64,000 nt of DNA from Chelydra serpentina (Eukaryota; Chordata; Testudines; Chelydridae): assembly GCA_037349315.1 (NCBI GenBank), contig JBAIAC010000033.1, forward strand, positions 11,178,001 to 11,242,000, in the 5' to 3' direction. Both the position numbers and the translations under genes were made by a program. Every line of letters begins with the position of its first letter. The stretch's first letter is position 1. A model generated the notes under the pieces. The model did no database searches. It was not told the origin of the DNA and saw nothing but the letters and a program-made list of their open reading frames with translations. Below are positions 45,305 through 56,249 of the stretch, piece by piece.

Positions 45305-46812
45305 CAAGAATGTACTGGATTTAGACCTATGGGCCATCTAACACAGTATCCTGTCTTCCAACAGTGGCTGGTGCCAGATACTGTAGAGGAAGTGAACAGA
45401 ACAGGGCAATTTATCGAGTGATCCTTCCCCTGTCATCCAGTCCCAGCTTCTGGCAGTCAGAGGGTTAGGGACACCCAGAACATGAGGTTGAATCCTTGAC
45501 CATCTTGGCTAACAGCTCCATGAACTACTTTAACTGGGTTAAAAAAAGAATGATACTTTTGGCTTTCACAACATCCCCTGGCAACAAGTTCCATAGATTG
45601 ACTTTGTGTTGTGTGAAGAAGTACTTCCTTGTGTTTGTGTTAAACCCACTGCCTATTAATTTCACTGGGTGACCCCTGGTTTGTGTGTTATGGGAAGGGG
45701 TAAATACCACTTCCCTATTCACTTTCTCCACAGCATTCATGATTTTATAGACCTCTATCATATCCCTCCTCATTTATTTCTTTTCCAAGCTGAACAGTGT
45801 CTTTTTAATCTCTCCACATATGGAAGCTATTTCATACCTCTGATCATTTTTGTTACACTTCTCTGCACCATTTCCAATTCTAATCTATCTTTATTGAGAT
45901 GTGGTGACCAGAACTGCACATGGTATTCCAGGTGTGGGCAGACCATGGATTTATATACAGGTATTATATTTTCAGTCTAATTATCTATCCCTTTCCTAAT
46001 GGTTTCTAACATTCTGTTAGCTTTTTTTTCCCCCACTGCCGCTGCACATTGATTTCAGATAACTATCCACAATGACTCCAAGATCTTCCTTGAATGGTAA
46101 CAACTAATTTTAGATCTCTTTGTTTTGTACGTGTAGTTGGGATTATGTTTTTCAATGTGCATTACTTTGCATTGTCAACATTGAATTTGATCTGCCCAGT
46201 CACCTTTTTTTTTTTTTTTTTTTTTTGAGATCTCTTTGTAACTCTTTGTAATCAGCTTTGGACTTAACTATCTTGAGCAGTGGTTCTCAAACTTTTTTTT
46301 ACTGATGACCCCTTTTACATAGCAAGCCTCTGAGTGCGACCCCCCCTTATAAATTAAAATACTTTTTTATATATTTAACACCATAATAAATGCTGGAGGC
46401 AAAGCAGGGTTTAGGGTGGAGGTTGACAGCTCACGACCCCCCCATGTAATAACCTCGCGACCCCCTGAGGGGTCCCAACACCCAGATTGAGAACCCCTGA
46501 TCTTGAGTAATTTTGTATCATCTGCAAACTTTGCCACCTCATTGTTTATCCATTTTTCAGATCATTTATAAATATGTTGAACAGCACTGGTCCCAGTACA
46601 GATGTTTGGGGAACCCTGTTATCTACCTCTCTGCTATGAAAACTGACCACTTATTCCTATCCTTTGTTTCCTATAGTTAACCAGTTATGGATCCATGAGA
46701 GGACCTTCCCTCTTATCCCATGACTGCTTACTTTGCATAAGAACCTTTGGTGAAGGATCTTGTGAAAGGCTTTCTGAAAGTCCAAGTACACTGTAGCCAC
46801 TGCATCACCCAA
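45305..46812 (-). pseudogene. CR1 LINE fragment (reverse transcriptase to 3' end), minus strand, interrupted by a MITE
   Basis: On the minus strand 46657-46810 reads GDAVATVYLDFQKAFHKI, the reverse transcriptase motif A region, and 45525-45773 reads RRDMIEVYKIMNAVEK, then NLWNLLPGDVVKAKS, the conserved CR1 C-terminus (compare RGDMIALFKYIRG and FWNSLPREAVGAKD in the intact copy). 45305-45480 is its 3' untranslated tail. Frames are broken by indels. A 222-bp hAT MITE (46278-46499) sits inside. The 5' truncation is near 46812, where another repeat begins. This is an old, dead copy. Confidence 0.85.
46270..46507. mobile_element. hAT-type MITE with perfect 8-bp target duplication (element 46278-46499)
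   Basis: Ends CAGTGGTTCTCAA and TTGAGAACCCCTG are inverted complements with one or two differences, flanked by atcttgag on both sides (46270-46277 and 46500-46507). These ends match the widespread Charlie/MER5-like group of hAT MITEs. It inserted into the minus-strand CR1 fragment, whose sequence resumes after the duplication. Confidence 0.92.
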
Positions 46813-47230
46813 TGTTACCAAACACACCCCTATATTCCTAATGTATATATAATTATGATCTTGCATATAAAGCAGGCCATGAGAGGTATCAGGGGAAAGA
46901 TTATGATCTGCTGAAAGTAATTTCTCTATCCATATATATAATGCATATGAAGTTATGAGAATTGTGTTATATAGTTGTCACTAAAAAATGCTGTAAATTG
47001 GGGAATCGGCCAGATATTAACCCCCCAGAGACAACAGCAAGGAAAGTAACCAACACCCCAGCAGGGTGTCAAACAACCCATCAACAACCGTTGTCCAGCA
47101 TGGGAGCTACAATGCGATGACCCACCTGCATGAGGCCACACCAGGGGAATTTCTCAACCTTGCCTGGGGACTCAGCAATGCCCATGAGACATGCCTGGAC
47201 TTCTGGTCCCCAAGCACATGGGACTGAGGG

Positions 47231-47237
47231 TATAAAA
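47231..47237 (+). promoter_or_regulatory. TATA box inside the second TATA-and-hairpin repeat
   Basis: TATAAAA preceded by 'gggactgaggg' and followed by a pyrimidine-rich stretch ('cctttttcctgcccctac'). Similar in placement to the TATA box at 40940. Confidence 0.35.
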
Positions 47238-47406
47238 CAGAACACAAGAGCCCCATGCTTAGCCTTTTTCCTGCCCCTACATATGCTGCAAGCAACCAAG
47301 ACACTGAGAAGACTGAAGACTCCAGCAGAGGAGATTGGCCCAGGTTTAAGGGCCAAACTTTTATATTCAGGACTGCAGTATCCAGTGGGGTGAGAAAAAC
47401 TGCTTA

Positions 47407-47982
47407 ATCTAGATCAGGGGTGGGCAAACTTTTTGGCCTGAGGGCCATGAATGCTCACGAAATTAGGGGTTGGAGTGCGGGGGGGTGGGTGAGGGCTCCA
47501 GCTGGGGATGAGGGGTTGGGGGTGCAGGAGGGTGCTTCGGGCTGGGACTGAGGGGTTAGGAGGGCAGAAGGGGGATCAAGGCTGGGGCAGCGGGTTGGTG
47601 TGCAGGAGGGGGTCACGGGTGCAGGCTCCAGGTGGCGCTTACGTCAAGCAGTCCCAGAAGCAGCAGCATGTCCCCCCTCTGGCTTCTGTGCGGAGGCATA
47701 GCCAGGCAGTTCTGCGCACCTCCCTGTCTGCAGGCACCGCCCCTGCAGCTCCCATGGGCCATGGTTCCCGGCCTATGGGAGCTGCAGGGGCAGTGTGCAG
47801 AGCCCCTTAGCTGCCCTTATGTGTAGGAGCCGGACGGGGGGTATGCCACTGCTTCTGGGAGCTGTGTGGAGCAGGGCAAGCCACCGACCCCACTCCCCGG
47901 TGGGAGCTCGAGGGCTGGATTAAAACATCTGGAGGGCCAGATGCAGCCCCCGGGCCATAGTTTGCTCACCCCTGATCTAGAT
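47407..47982. mobile_element. hAT-type MITE with perfect 8-bp target duplication (element 47415-47974)
   Basis: Ends CAGGGGTGGGCAAACT and AGTTTGCTCACCCCTG are inverted complements apart from one base, flanked by atctagat (47407-47414 and 47975-47982), itself palindromic. The 560-bp GC-rich interior ('gcagctcccatgggccatgg' and related) shares wording with the middle of 50478-51694. The 100- and 64-codon frames inside it are not genes. Confidence 0.92.
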
Positions 47983-48216
47983 GTTGCCCAATCTAATAGG
48001 GTTGTGAGTTTAGAATACGTGCTTATATTTTATTTTGGTAACTAACTCTGACTTTTTGCCTGTCACTTAAAATCACTTAAAATCTATCTTTTGTACATTT
48101 GTTTAACTGTTTATCTTTACCAGTGAGTTTGCCTGAAGTGTGTGGCAAATCTGCTCAGGTTTGCAAAGGTATGTCTACTTTCCATTGATGAAGTGGTGAA
48201 CCAATTAATACATTTT

Positions 48217-48237
48217 CACTGCTCGTCTTGAGCAGTG
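48217..48237. other. Hairpin, 8-base perfect arms, 5-base loop
   Basis: CACTGCTC and GAGCAGTG around gtctt. It sits at a position in its repeat comparable to the hairpin at 41371-41401. Confidence 0.5.
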
Positions 48238-48394
48238 CAAGACTGTATATTCCTGAGGTACAGTGCTGCGAGCTGGGGGCATTTGGCTGGTGCCTTTCCC
48301 TGTGTGATTCTGTCATCTTTACTCACCTGAGTACTACTTTACTTTGCACATAGCTCCATTTAGATCAATATGACTACTTGTAAGACTAAGGTGC

Positions 48395-48545
48395 TACTCA
48401 ATGTTAGAAAGGGTGGTAACTCTATCTGTTTATATTGCCCTCATCATGGTAGAAGAGGTCACACAGGAAGTGTCTGGCTGAGCCAGGATCTGAACCTAGA
48501 TCTCCTGAGTTCTAGCCCTGAGCCCTATCCACTAGTACATTTTTC
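48395..48545 (+). repeat. MIR-like SINE, 3' part
   Basis: 'Ggtcacacaggaagtgtctg', 'gctgagccaggatctgaacc' and 'tagatctcctgagttctagc' match the conserved second half of a MIR. It ends 'ccctatccactag'. Plus orientation. Confidence 0.65.
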
Positions 48546-49793
48546 CTGCCCCTAAATCTAACCGTTAAAATTCAGAGAAACTGAATAAAATAGGAAGATG
48601 AACTATCTTTGAGTGTAAAGAAATGATGGTTCTGTTCATAATGAATCACTGTGTATTCTAGACTTGATTGGCTGTTGGACCACATTTAATGCTTTGTTTA
48701 ATCCTTTATATCATCATGGCTTGAGCGGGTAGTGGAATCTCTGGCAGTGAAGAATTCTGCCTGTCCAACTGCTGTGAACTTTCTTGGCAATTATTTGGAA
48801 TCCATGTCAAAAACCTCTGATTGTTCAGCGGGTAGGTCCAACACAAAGTGTTGCTGATCTGTGATGTTAGTTAATTGAGTCTAAAAGGGAGTGAATTATG
48901 CAAGGCCACATAAATTCTTCATGCTACTGTTGCTGTTAATCTGCTACATCAAACCGTCATCAACAAAAAGGGTAATAGAGACTGCACCCCACAGCCTTTC
49001 AATTGAAATATTAGTATTTTACCTTCCGACTCTGATTTGCCATTATTTGCTCGGATGAACTTCATATTTTAGCCAAATCCCATTCCCATTCAACCTGCCC
49101 TTGGGCAGTCTGCACGTCCTTCTGAAGGGATTTGCAGCCAACATAAAGCAGAATGGTGTGGGAATTTTCCACAGGGAATAAGTCAAAGTGTAGTTCAGTT
49201 TTCAAAATGGGACCACTTCTTGGGATTACTGGGAAAGAGGTCTACGAGCACAAACACACACTGGTGATTCATGAGAAGTGGAAAATATTTAGAAGTTAAG
49301 CAGACTTTAGGTGTTTACATGGCTGGTAAACTGCCTTTTGTGTGTGTGTGCGTGTCTGTATTTCTTTCTTGCGCATACACAAATAGGCACTTCCATGGCA
49401 CTTTTCATATGAGGAGCTTCATTTTCTTTTTTCAAACACTAATAAACTTAGTCTGAAAGCATCCTTGTGAATGAGCTAGATAGTAGGAACCGGATTTTAC
49501 GATTGAAATGCAGGTCTAGTCCAGTTATGGCCCCACTGTGCCACTCATGTGGCATAAAGGGGCTGTAATCCAGCCACAGATCACCAGCAGAGAAGGTGTA
49601 AGGAAATCCCTGCTGGAGTTCTTAGCCCTCTGCTGCTTCTGCCCCATCCAGTCACTATGCCAATCATCCACTGGCACTGAGTTCATTAAGGGCCCTATGT
49701 TAGTGGCATAACTTAGAGCTGCCTGGCAACAGTTCTAAGTTGAATCATGGCTGGGATTGGTGCTCGGAATCAGGGAATTGGAATCCAGTCCTT

Positions 49794-49794
<1 letters not shown>
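48546..49794. other. No identifiable feature
   Basis: AT-rich, with a short GT run at about 49340-49354. No gene or repeat recognised. Confidence 0.4.

Positions 49795-49852
<58 letters not shown>
49795..49852. repeat. (AC)n microsatellite, about 29 units
   Basis: An uninterrupted run of AC dinucleotides of about 58 bases. Pure runs of this length are usually highly variable between individuals and can adopt Z-DNA. Confidence 0.97.
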
Positions 49853-49854
<2 letters not shown>

Positions 49855-50469
49855 CTTGCACAGTGTAGAATTCTGGCTCAGGAGAGACTCTGCCAAAGGT
49901 CAGGCTCTAGGTCTGTGGCAGAGCCAGGGGTACAGTGCGTGCCAGTTGTCTGCTTTGACTAATAGTTGTGCTGTACTGTACAATTCTTCAATACTGTCCA
50001 TCATCACGGAAAATATCTCAGTTGGATTCCTTGTAGAGTATGCTGGGGGATACTATTCATTTTTCACTTCTGTATTAAGTGTGTTACTGCCACTGAAAGG
50101 TAATCAGTATAGAGGCAGCAGGTTTTAAAGCATCTGAAGTGTTAGTATGAGGGTCCTTTAGCATGAGCACTTTGAACAGTCGGTCCTCTTTGGTATTTTG
50201 TATCAATCACCTTGACAGAGGCTGCCTGTCTTATTGGTATGCTGGAAAGCCACAGTATGTGAAAAGTGTGTGTGGTTATTTTTACATCAGTAATCTCGTA
50301 CCTTTTCAGAATTTAGCTGATCACCTCATGAGCGTGCCGTGTTTTCTTGTCTAGTGAATCAGTGATACAGTACTAATCCCAGAAAAGTGGTACATTATAT
50401 GGTAGCAGTTTCACAGTCAAAGCGGCTATATTTTTTTCCTGTGCTTTTAGTTGTGTTTCCAACACTTTA
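49853..50469. other. No identifiable feature
   Basis: No gene or repeat that I can support. Confidence 0.4.
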
Positions 50470-51702
50470 CACTGGCTCCTAGGTGCCGACTTTCAGCTTT
50501 CACCAGGGGTGCTTCACCCCCACTTGGCCCCAAAGCCCTGCCCCCACTCCACCCCTTTCCCCAAAGCTCCGCCCCTGCTCTGCCCCCTTCCCTGAGCGCA
50601 CACTGACGCCGACCCACCCCCTCAAACCCGCCGACAGCAATTCCGGGCCCCAGGGCAGAACAGTCAATGGGCCCCCACGCATGCACGAGCTGTGCCCATG
50701 GGGACGCGGTACGCCTGACATTTGAGCAGTGCTGCACCTGCTGGGCGTGCTCTTCCAGCACAGCCAGAGCTTCCATGTGCCCGCCCGGTAAGGTTGCCAA
50801 CTGTCTAATCGCACAAACCCAAAGACCCTTGCCCCACCCCTTCCCTTCCCTGAGGCCACGGCTCTGTCCGGCCCCTTCTCTGAGGCCCTTCCCCCTGCTC
50901 ATTGCATCCCCTCTCCCCCTGTCATCCACTCTCTAGCGCCCTCACCAGGCTGGGGTAGGGGGTTGGGTGTGGGTGCAGGGTGCAGGCTATGGGAGGGAGT
51001 TTGGGTGCAGGAGGGGGTACGGGAGGGGGTGCAAGCTCTGGGAAGGTGTTTGGGTGTGGGGGGAGGGTGCGGCGTCCAGGCTCTGGGAGGGAGTTTGAGT
51101 GTGGGAGGGGGTATGGGCTCTGGGAAGCAGTTTGGGTGCAGGCTCTAGGCTAGGGCAGGGAGTTGGGGTACAGGAGAGGGTCAGTGCTTAACTCGGGCAT
51201 GCCCCTCTGGCAGCAGCTCCTATGCAGGGGGCCCAGGGGATCTGCCCACAGGCGCCACCCCCACAGCTCCCAGTGGGTGCAATTCCTGGCCAATGGGAGC
51301 AGCAGAGTCCGTACTCGGGGTGGGGGCAGTGTGCCGAGACCCCCCCTCCCCAGGGGCCACAGGGACGTGCTAGCTGCTGCTGGGAGCGGCATGGAGCGAG
51401 GGCAGGCAGGAAGCCTGCCTTAGTCATGCTGCGCTGCCAGCGGCCAGGGGTCCCCGGGCCCTTTTAAATTGCCCAGGCCCCTGGGCAATTGCCCCCTTTG
51501 TGCCCCCTCCATTGGTGGGCTGCTCCCCTTCTCCCCAGTGCCTCCTGCCTACTGCTAATCAGCAGTGGGCAGAGGGTGCTGGGTGGGAGCAGGAGGAGCT
51601 GATCAGCGGGGGGCTGCTGGTGGGTGCTGTGCACCCGCTTTTTTTTTTCTGTGGGTGCTTCAGCCCCAGAGCACCCACGGAGTCAGCGCCTATACACTGG
51701 CT
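50470..51702. mobile_element. Enlarged hAT-type MITE with perfect 8-bp target duplication (element 50478-51694)
   Basis: Ends CCTAGGTGCCGACT and AGTCAGCGCCTATA are diverged inverted complements (10 of 14) of what was probably CATAGGCGCCGACT. Both flanks carry cactggct (50470-50477 and 51695-51702). The sibling at 53212-53589 is only 378 bp, so about 840 bp here is nested material. It includes 'gtaaggttgccaactgtc' (about 50789), a G-rich cassette with 'cccacagctcccagtgggtg' that resembles the interior of 47415-47974, and 'cccgggcccttttaaattgc' (about 51451) resembling the inverse of 9217-9526. The many GC-rich open frames are not genes. Confidence 0.85.
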
Positions 51703-53203
51703 ACAGTTTTTGGCATCCCCCTGCAGTGAGGTAGAATAGTGCCAGTTCATGTTGGTGTTCCTGGTTCACTGCAGAGTGTTTTAGTTTTGAGGAGAATGCC
51801 AGATAATAGAAGAATACTGGGTGCATTGGGATGTTTAATGCTTTGAATTATGCTGGTGGGGTATTGAATAACAGCCTAAAACACTCTTGTGTTTCTTTAT
51901 AAGGAAAATAAAGCTATTTCTGATTTTTATTTCACTTCCTTAATTATTCAGTGTGGGTTGGGCAACACATTCACCAAGCTGTTTAAAGGACTTTTACTAG
52001 CTGACTTTCCTCAGAAGAACAGGCAATCATTTATAAGGTGGGGGGAGACTGCTGAAAGGCCGCGTGTGTGTGTGTGTGCGCGCACATAGTTTTAAGCATC
52101 TGAGGGAATACGTGGCCATGGAACATGGATAATATAAACTTTTCTAGAAGCTGCTTTTTGGCTTAAAAGATGGACAATTTATAGTTTGCAGTCTGGGTAT
52201 GCAATTCATTATTTTTCACAACAGATTTTTCCTGAAGCTTCCCCTCTTTTTCAGTTTTGACTCTTTACAGTTAATAAAGCCACCCCTGGGCCATTTAGAC
52301 ATGAAAACTCCTCTTCATCAATGAGGCTTGTGCATTTAATCCTAACTCTGCTCCCAGCTTTTGATTTGTGGTGCTTTTACCTTCTGCTCAGAAAATATTT
52401 TTGGAATAGTTTATGTATTTGGCTGCATCTTTAGTGCCAGACTCGAGGGGAGTGCACTCTATATACTATAGTGCTCTTGTGACAGCTTGAGGAGGGAATG
52501 TGGTGACAGTTGTTCGGACTTTGTTTTTAATATAATCTGACGGTGTTGTGATGATACTTGTCCCCACTCGTGTTATATTTTCAAAGTGATGCACATACTT
52601 TAATTAGTTTAATGATTCTAAAATGACTTGTCCAGTTAGATGTTTGCCTTTTGCTAGACCTGTGTTTGTGGAAGAAAAAAGGGATGAAAAGGTTGTTGAG
52701 AGACCCTGGCTTTTATAACTTTCACTCCTCTTTGTCAGGTGACCCCCTATCAGCCTCTCCAGGATCAGATAATCAAAGTCCCCCACCAGGAGATCTGGTG
52801 CTTAGATACCAGGCGACCTGGGCAGAACTAATTTTCATGGTTTGGCCACTTTCTTTAGTGTATCAATTGTATTGCCCAGGTAGGCCTATTGAAATGGGAA
52901 TGAGTCTTGATAGTCCACTCACCCAAACTAGACATGCATGCACCACTCCCCCGTCTCCTTAAGAAAAGTAGTATGATGCAAGAACACAGTACAGATAGTC
53001 ATAAGGATCTGAACTTAACAGAGTTCATAATCTCAAACAGAATTCCTAAATTGTACATGGACAGATTCCACAAATTGTCACAATTGTACACTTATCATCA
53101 CTGATGGACCTTTCTACCACTTTTGCGTATAGAAGAACACTCTTATATTGTTCCTCAAACTTAAAAATGATTGTTTGAATTGAAAGTAGTCCTTGATAAA
53201 CTT
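51703..53203. other. No gene seen; alternating GT/GC run at 52063-52086
   Basis: 'Gcgtgtgtgtgtgtgtgcgc' at about 52063 is a purine-pyrimidine alternating tract. The 103-codon plus frame at 52651-52962 has no recognised domain. Confidence 0.4.
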
Positions 53204-53597
53204 CTGTTACTCACAGGTGCCGGCTTTTTCCTTTGCCCAGGGGTGCTTAACCCCTGCTCAGCCCCAGGCCCTGCCCCCACTTCACCCCATCCCCCGAAGA
53301 TCCCACCCCTGCCCCACCTCTCTTCCCACCCAGTTCCGCCACACCCCCGAGTGTGTCCCATCCCCATTCCTCTCCCCTCCCCCCAGCACCTCCTGCATGC
53401 TGCAGAACAGCTGATCGCGGCGGGTGGGAGATACTAGGAGGGAGCTGTTCAGTGGGGCTGCCAGTGCACAGGGGACACTGGGGGGAGGGAAAGGCAGAGG
53501 GGAGCTGACTGCCAGTGGGTGCTAAGCACCTGGTAGTTTTTTTCGGTGGGTGCTCCAGGGCGGGAGCACCCACAGTATCAGTGCCTATGTTGTCAAT
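53204..53597. mobile_element. hAT-type MITE, eroded target duplication (element 53212-53589)
   Basis: Starts CACAGGTGCCGGCT and ends with the inverse of CATAGGCACTGATA, and has the same internal 'gcccaggggtgcttaacccc' and 'ggtgggtgctccagggcggg' segments as 50478-51694. The flanks ctgttact and ttgtcaat match at 5 of 8 bases, so the duplication has decayed. Non-coding. Confidence 0.75.
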
Positions 53598-54088
53598 AAT
53601 CTTAGGCTATTTATGCTTAGTCTACAATTCTCTTTATTCTACATTCGCTTGAGATCTACGCCATCTATTGCTATGTCCCACCCTACTATTTTACACATTT
53701 AGTGTTTGAATTCCGTAATTCAAAATTAGGTTTGGGTCTTGCAAGACTAAGTAGCAGAAGGATTTTTAAAAAAAATAATGAAATCTGGTGCATTCCAGGG
53801 GCACAAATTGAAACTTTGGAGTCACCTTTATGAGGCAGGCTAATAGTCATCTCTAGTGCAATACTGACTTGGCAGTGTCTAGAGAGAGGGGAAGAGCCCC
53901 ACCAGAGGCAGGAAAGCCACCTCCCTTTCACTTGGACACTGGGCACATCTGTTTCTCTGACTGCTTTGGGATATTTAAACTTCCTTGGGAGAAGCTACAG
54001 GGGGTGGCTCATGCATGCAGAGCCTGTTGTGAACTAAGATTATTAACAATCAGGAAGAACAGTAAAGGACAACATCTTGGAACTTCCA
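53598..54088. other. No identifiable feature
   Basis: No exon or repeat recognised before the TA-rich tract at 54092. Confidence 0.4.
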
Positions 54089-54091
54089 ATG

Positions 54092-54124
54092 TGTATATAT
54101 ATAGATATATATATATATATATAA
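54092..54124. repeat. (TA)n tract preceding the Tigger left flank
   Basis: Alternating TATA with one interruption, directly before the direct repeat at 54132. A shorter TA-rich tract precedes the matching repeat on the other side (about 56207-56223). Confidence 0.8.
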
Positions 54125-54155
54125 CATCTCATTCTTCCTGTACATAATCTGTATA

Positions 54156-56249
54156 CAGGTCCATCGCATCTTACGCACATTTAACATGCGCGACTTCAGC
54201 TTTGTGCGGTCTGCAAAAAAAAAAAAAAAAAAATTTAATCGCCCGCCTGTAGTGCGGGCGATTCCACCAGCCATTCCACTCAATGAGCATATACCCTGGA
54301 GTGAGCGTGAGATGGGAGACGCAAATCTGCTGTTCCCACTACAGTACTCAGTCCCCCTGTGCCTCTTATACTGTGTGCATCTCGCCGTGCTGAGTGCAAC
54401 ATGGCCCCTAAACGCAAGCCACCTACTTCATCTGGTGCTCAACCAAAGAAACAACGATCTGTTCCAACGCTGGAGGAAAAACTGGGTGTGTTGGACTTAT
54501 TGAGAGGTGGTATGTCAATCGCCAGCGTGGCACGTAAATACGGCCGCAATGAATCTAGCATCCGTGCCATCAAGATTCAAGAGAGAGAAATTCGTCAAGC
54601 CGTGGCATCAAGTGCTCCAATAACTGCTAAGGTGACGAGCCAAGTGTGTTATAAGGCTTTAGTGAAGACTGAAAAGGCATTAAACTTATGGCTGGAAGAC
54701 ATGAACCGTAAACGTGTGCCTATCAATGGCAGCATGTTGCAAGAAAAGGCTCTTAGCGTCTATGCGCTGTTCAAATCTCCCACCAAAGAGGGACAGCCTT
54801 CTGATAAGAAGGAATTCAAAGCCAGCCAAGGTTGGCTTTACAGTTTTAGGAACTGCTTCAACCTCAAAAACGTGCAGACTACTGGTGTAGGTGCATCTGC
54901 CAATGAGGAGGCAGCAAAAGCCTACCCTGAACAATTAAAGAAAATCATAGAGGAAAGGGGCTATCTTCCAGAACAAGTTTTTAATGCTGACGAGACTGGG
55001 CTCTTCTGAAAAAAAATGCCCACCTGCACTTACATTTCGAAATCAGAATGACAAGCCCCTGGCTTCAAAGCAGCTAAAGACTGTGTGGCTGTGTTGCTTT
55101 GTGGCAATGCGGCTGGGCATTTAATAAAGCCGGGCTTGCTCTATAGGGCTGCAAATCCCCGCGCCCTAAAAGGCAAGAACAAAAATCTCCTGCCTGTGTT
55201 CTGGCAATCAAATAAAAAGGCTTGGGTGACGGCAGCATTATTTATGGATTGGTTCCACAAATGTTTCATTCTGGAGGTCAAGCAGTACCTTGAAGAGAAA
55301 GGACTTGACTTTAAAGTGTTGCTGATCATAGACAATGCTCCTGGCCAGCCTGAAGCACTCCGGTTTGTGCATAACGACGTTGAAGTCGTCTTTCTCTCCC
55401 CCGTCCCCCCAATACCTCCTCCAACCTCTTGACCAAGGTGTCATTAGCTGTTTCAAGGCCACGTACACGAGGCTTACATTCTCACGGATCCTTATCACTA
55501 TGGATGCTGATCCCAATGTTAATGTGATGGAGTGTTGGAAGTCCTTCAACATTGCTGATTGTATCACTTATACTAAACAGGCAATGGATGCAATCAAGTC
55601 TGAAACAGTTAATGCACGTTGGCGAAACCTATGGAAAGACTGTGTGAATGATTTTAAGGGTTTCCCGACCATTGACAGAGAAGTGGAATGCATTGTTCAG
55701 GTGGCCAGGCAAGTGGGTGGTGATGGCTTCGTCGACATCCTCGAGGAAGAAATTGAGGAATTAATTGAGGGCCCAAGAGAAACATTGACTAACGAAGAGT
55801 TAGAGGAACTGATAAAATTGTCTATAGAAGACGAAGATGACAACGAACAGGAAGAGCCAGCAACTTGGACTCTTCATAAATTTTCTGAAGTGTTCCAAGC
55901 AGCAAAACACTTGAATGATTTAATTTCTTTATATGATCCCTCTATGGAACGAAGCCTCAAAATCACACGTAGTATTACGGGTGATTTGAGACCGTACCAA
56001 GAAATGTTTGAGGTGCTCAAGAGACAACAGCGACAGTTGCCAATCACCATGTTTTTCAAGAAAAAACAACCAGCAGCAGCAGAGCCTACACAATCAATTT
56101 CTCGAGTTGAACGAGAGCCAACCACTTCGTCTATGACTCGCTCTCTGTCACCCAAGCCTGGCCCATCATCTCCTGGATCGACATCAAGCCATGATGACCT
56201 CCTAATAGTATATAATATATATTACACCTCTCGTTCTTCCTGTACATAA
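54156..56249 (+). mobile_element. Tigger/pogo-type DNA transposon, right end missing
   Basis: A TA dinucleotide at 54154-54155 precedes CAGGTCCATCGCATCTTACG, which fits a Tigger-type left terminus. No inverted copy (ending ...GATGGACCTG) occurs near the right side, so the right terminal repeat is absent. A hairpin with 10-base perfect arms (AATCGCCCGC/GCGGGCGATT) lies at 54237-54263, just before the gene. Transposase remnants run from 54401 to about 56200. A 19-bp exact direct repeat brackets the whole (54132-54150 and 56234-56252). Confidence 0.8.
54401..56249 (+). pseudogene. Tigger (CENP-B-like) transposase, disrupted
   Basis: The first ATG of the conserved frame is at 54401. Residues 24-68 (LEEKLGVLDLLRGG ... 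SIASVARKYGRNESSIR) form the N-terminal helix-turn-helix DNA-binding domain. Residues about 85-165 (ALNLWLEDMNRKRVPING, then GWLYSFRNCFNLKN) form the CENP-B-type domain. The DDE/D catalytic core starts with NADETGLF (D197). A TGA at 55007-55009 replaces what is a Trp codon in relatives, and a second in-frame TGA is at 55049-55051. The frame reopens with LLIIDNAPG (second Asp codon 55331-55333). A frameshift in the C-rich stretch 55391-55430 then moves to the +1 frame, where LLQPLDQGV (third Asp codon 55431-55433) and the acidic C-terminus follow. With two stops and a frameshift it cannot make a full transposase, though long parts stay open, so decay is modest. Confidence 0.9.

Larger units (their letters stand above)
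46812..48340 (+). mobile_element. TATA-and-hairpin repeat, interrupted by a MITE
   Basis: About 960 bp once the nested MITE is subtracted. It carries TATAAAA at 47231-47237 and a hairpin with 8-base arms CACTGCTC/GAGCAGTG at 48217-48237, about 420 bases apart after removing the MITE. The segment 'tgcctgtcacttaaaatcac' with 'ttttgtacatttg' resembles 'ctgtctgtcactaatt' and 'ttctgtacttatt' in the element at 40518-41778, so the two look like related families. No protein domain was seen. Outer ends are approximate. Confidence 0.5.

Noticed and set aside
47081..47826. Overlapping frames of 64-100 codons around a TATA box
   Set aside because: They lie within the TATA-and-hairpin repeat and its nested MITE, with overlapping frames on both strands and no domain.
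49747..49962. Frame with a long Thr-His stretch
   Set aside because: The stretch is the (AC)n microsatellite read in frame.
50447..51467. Several 80-160-codon frames on both strands
   Set aside because: All fall inside the hAT MITE 50478-51694, are GC-driven, and match no protein family that I know.
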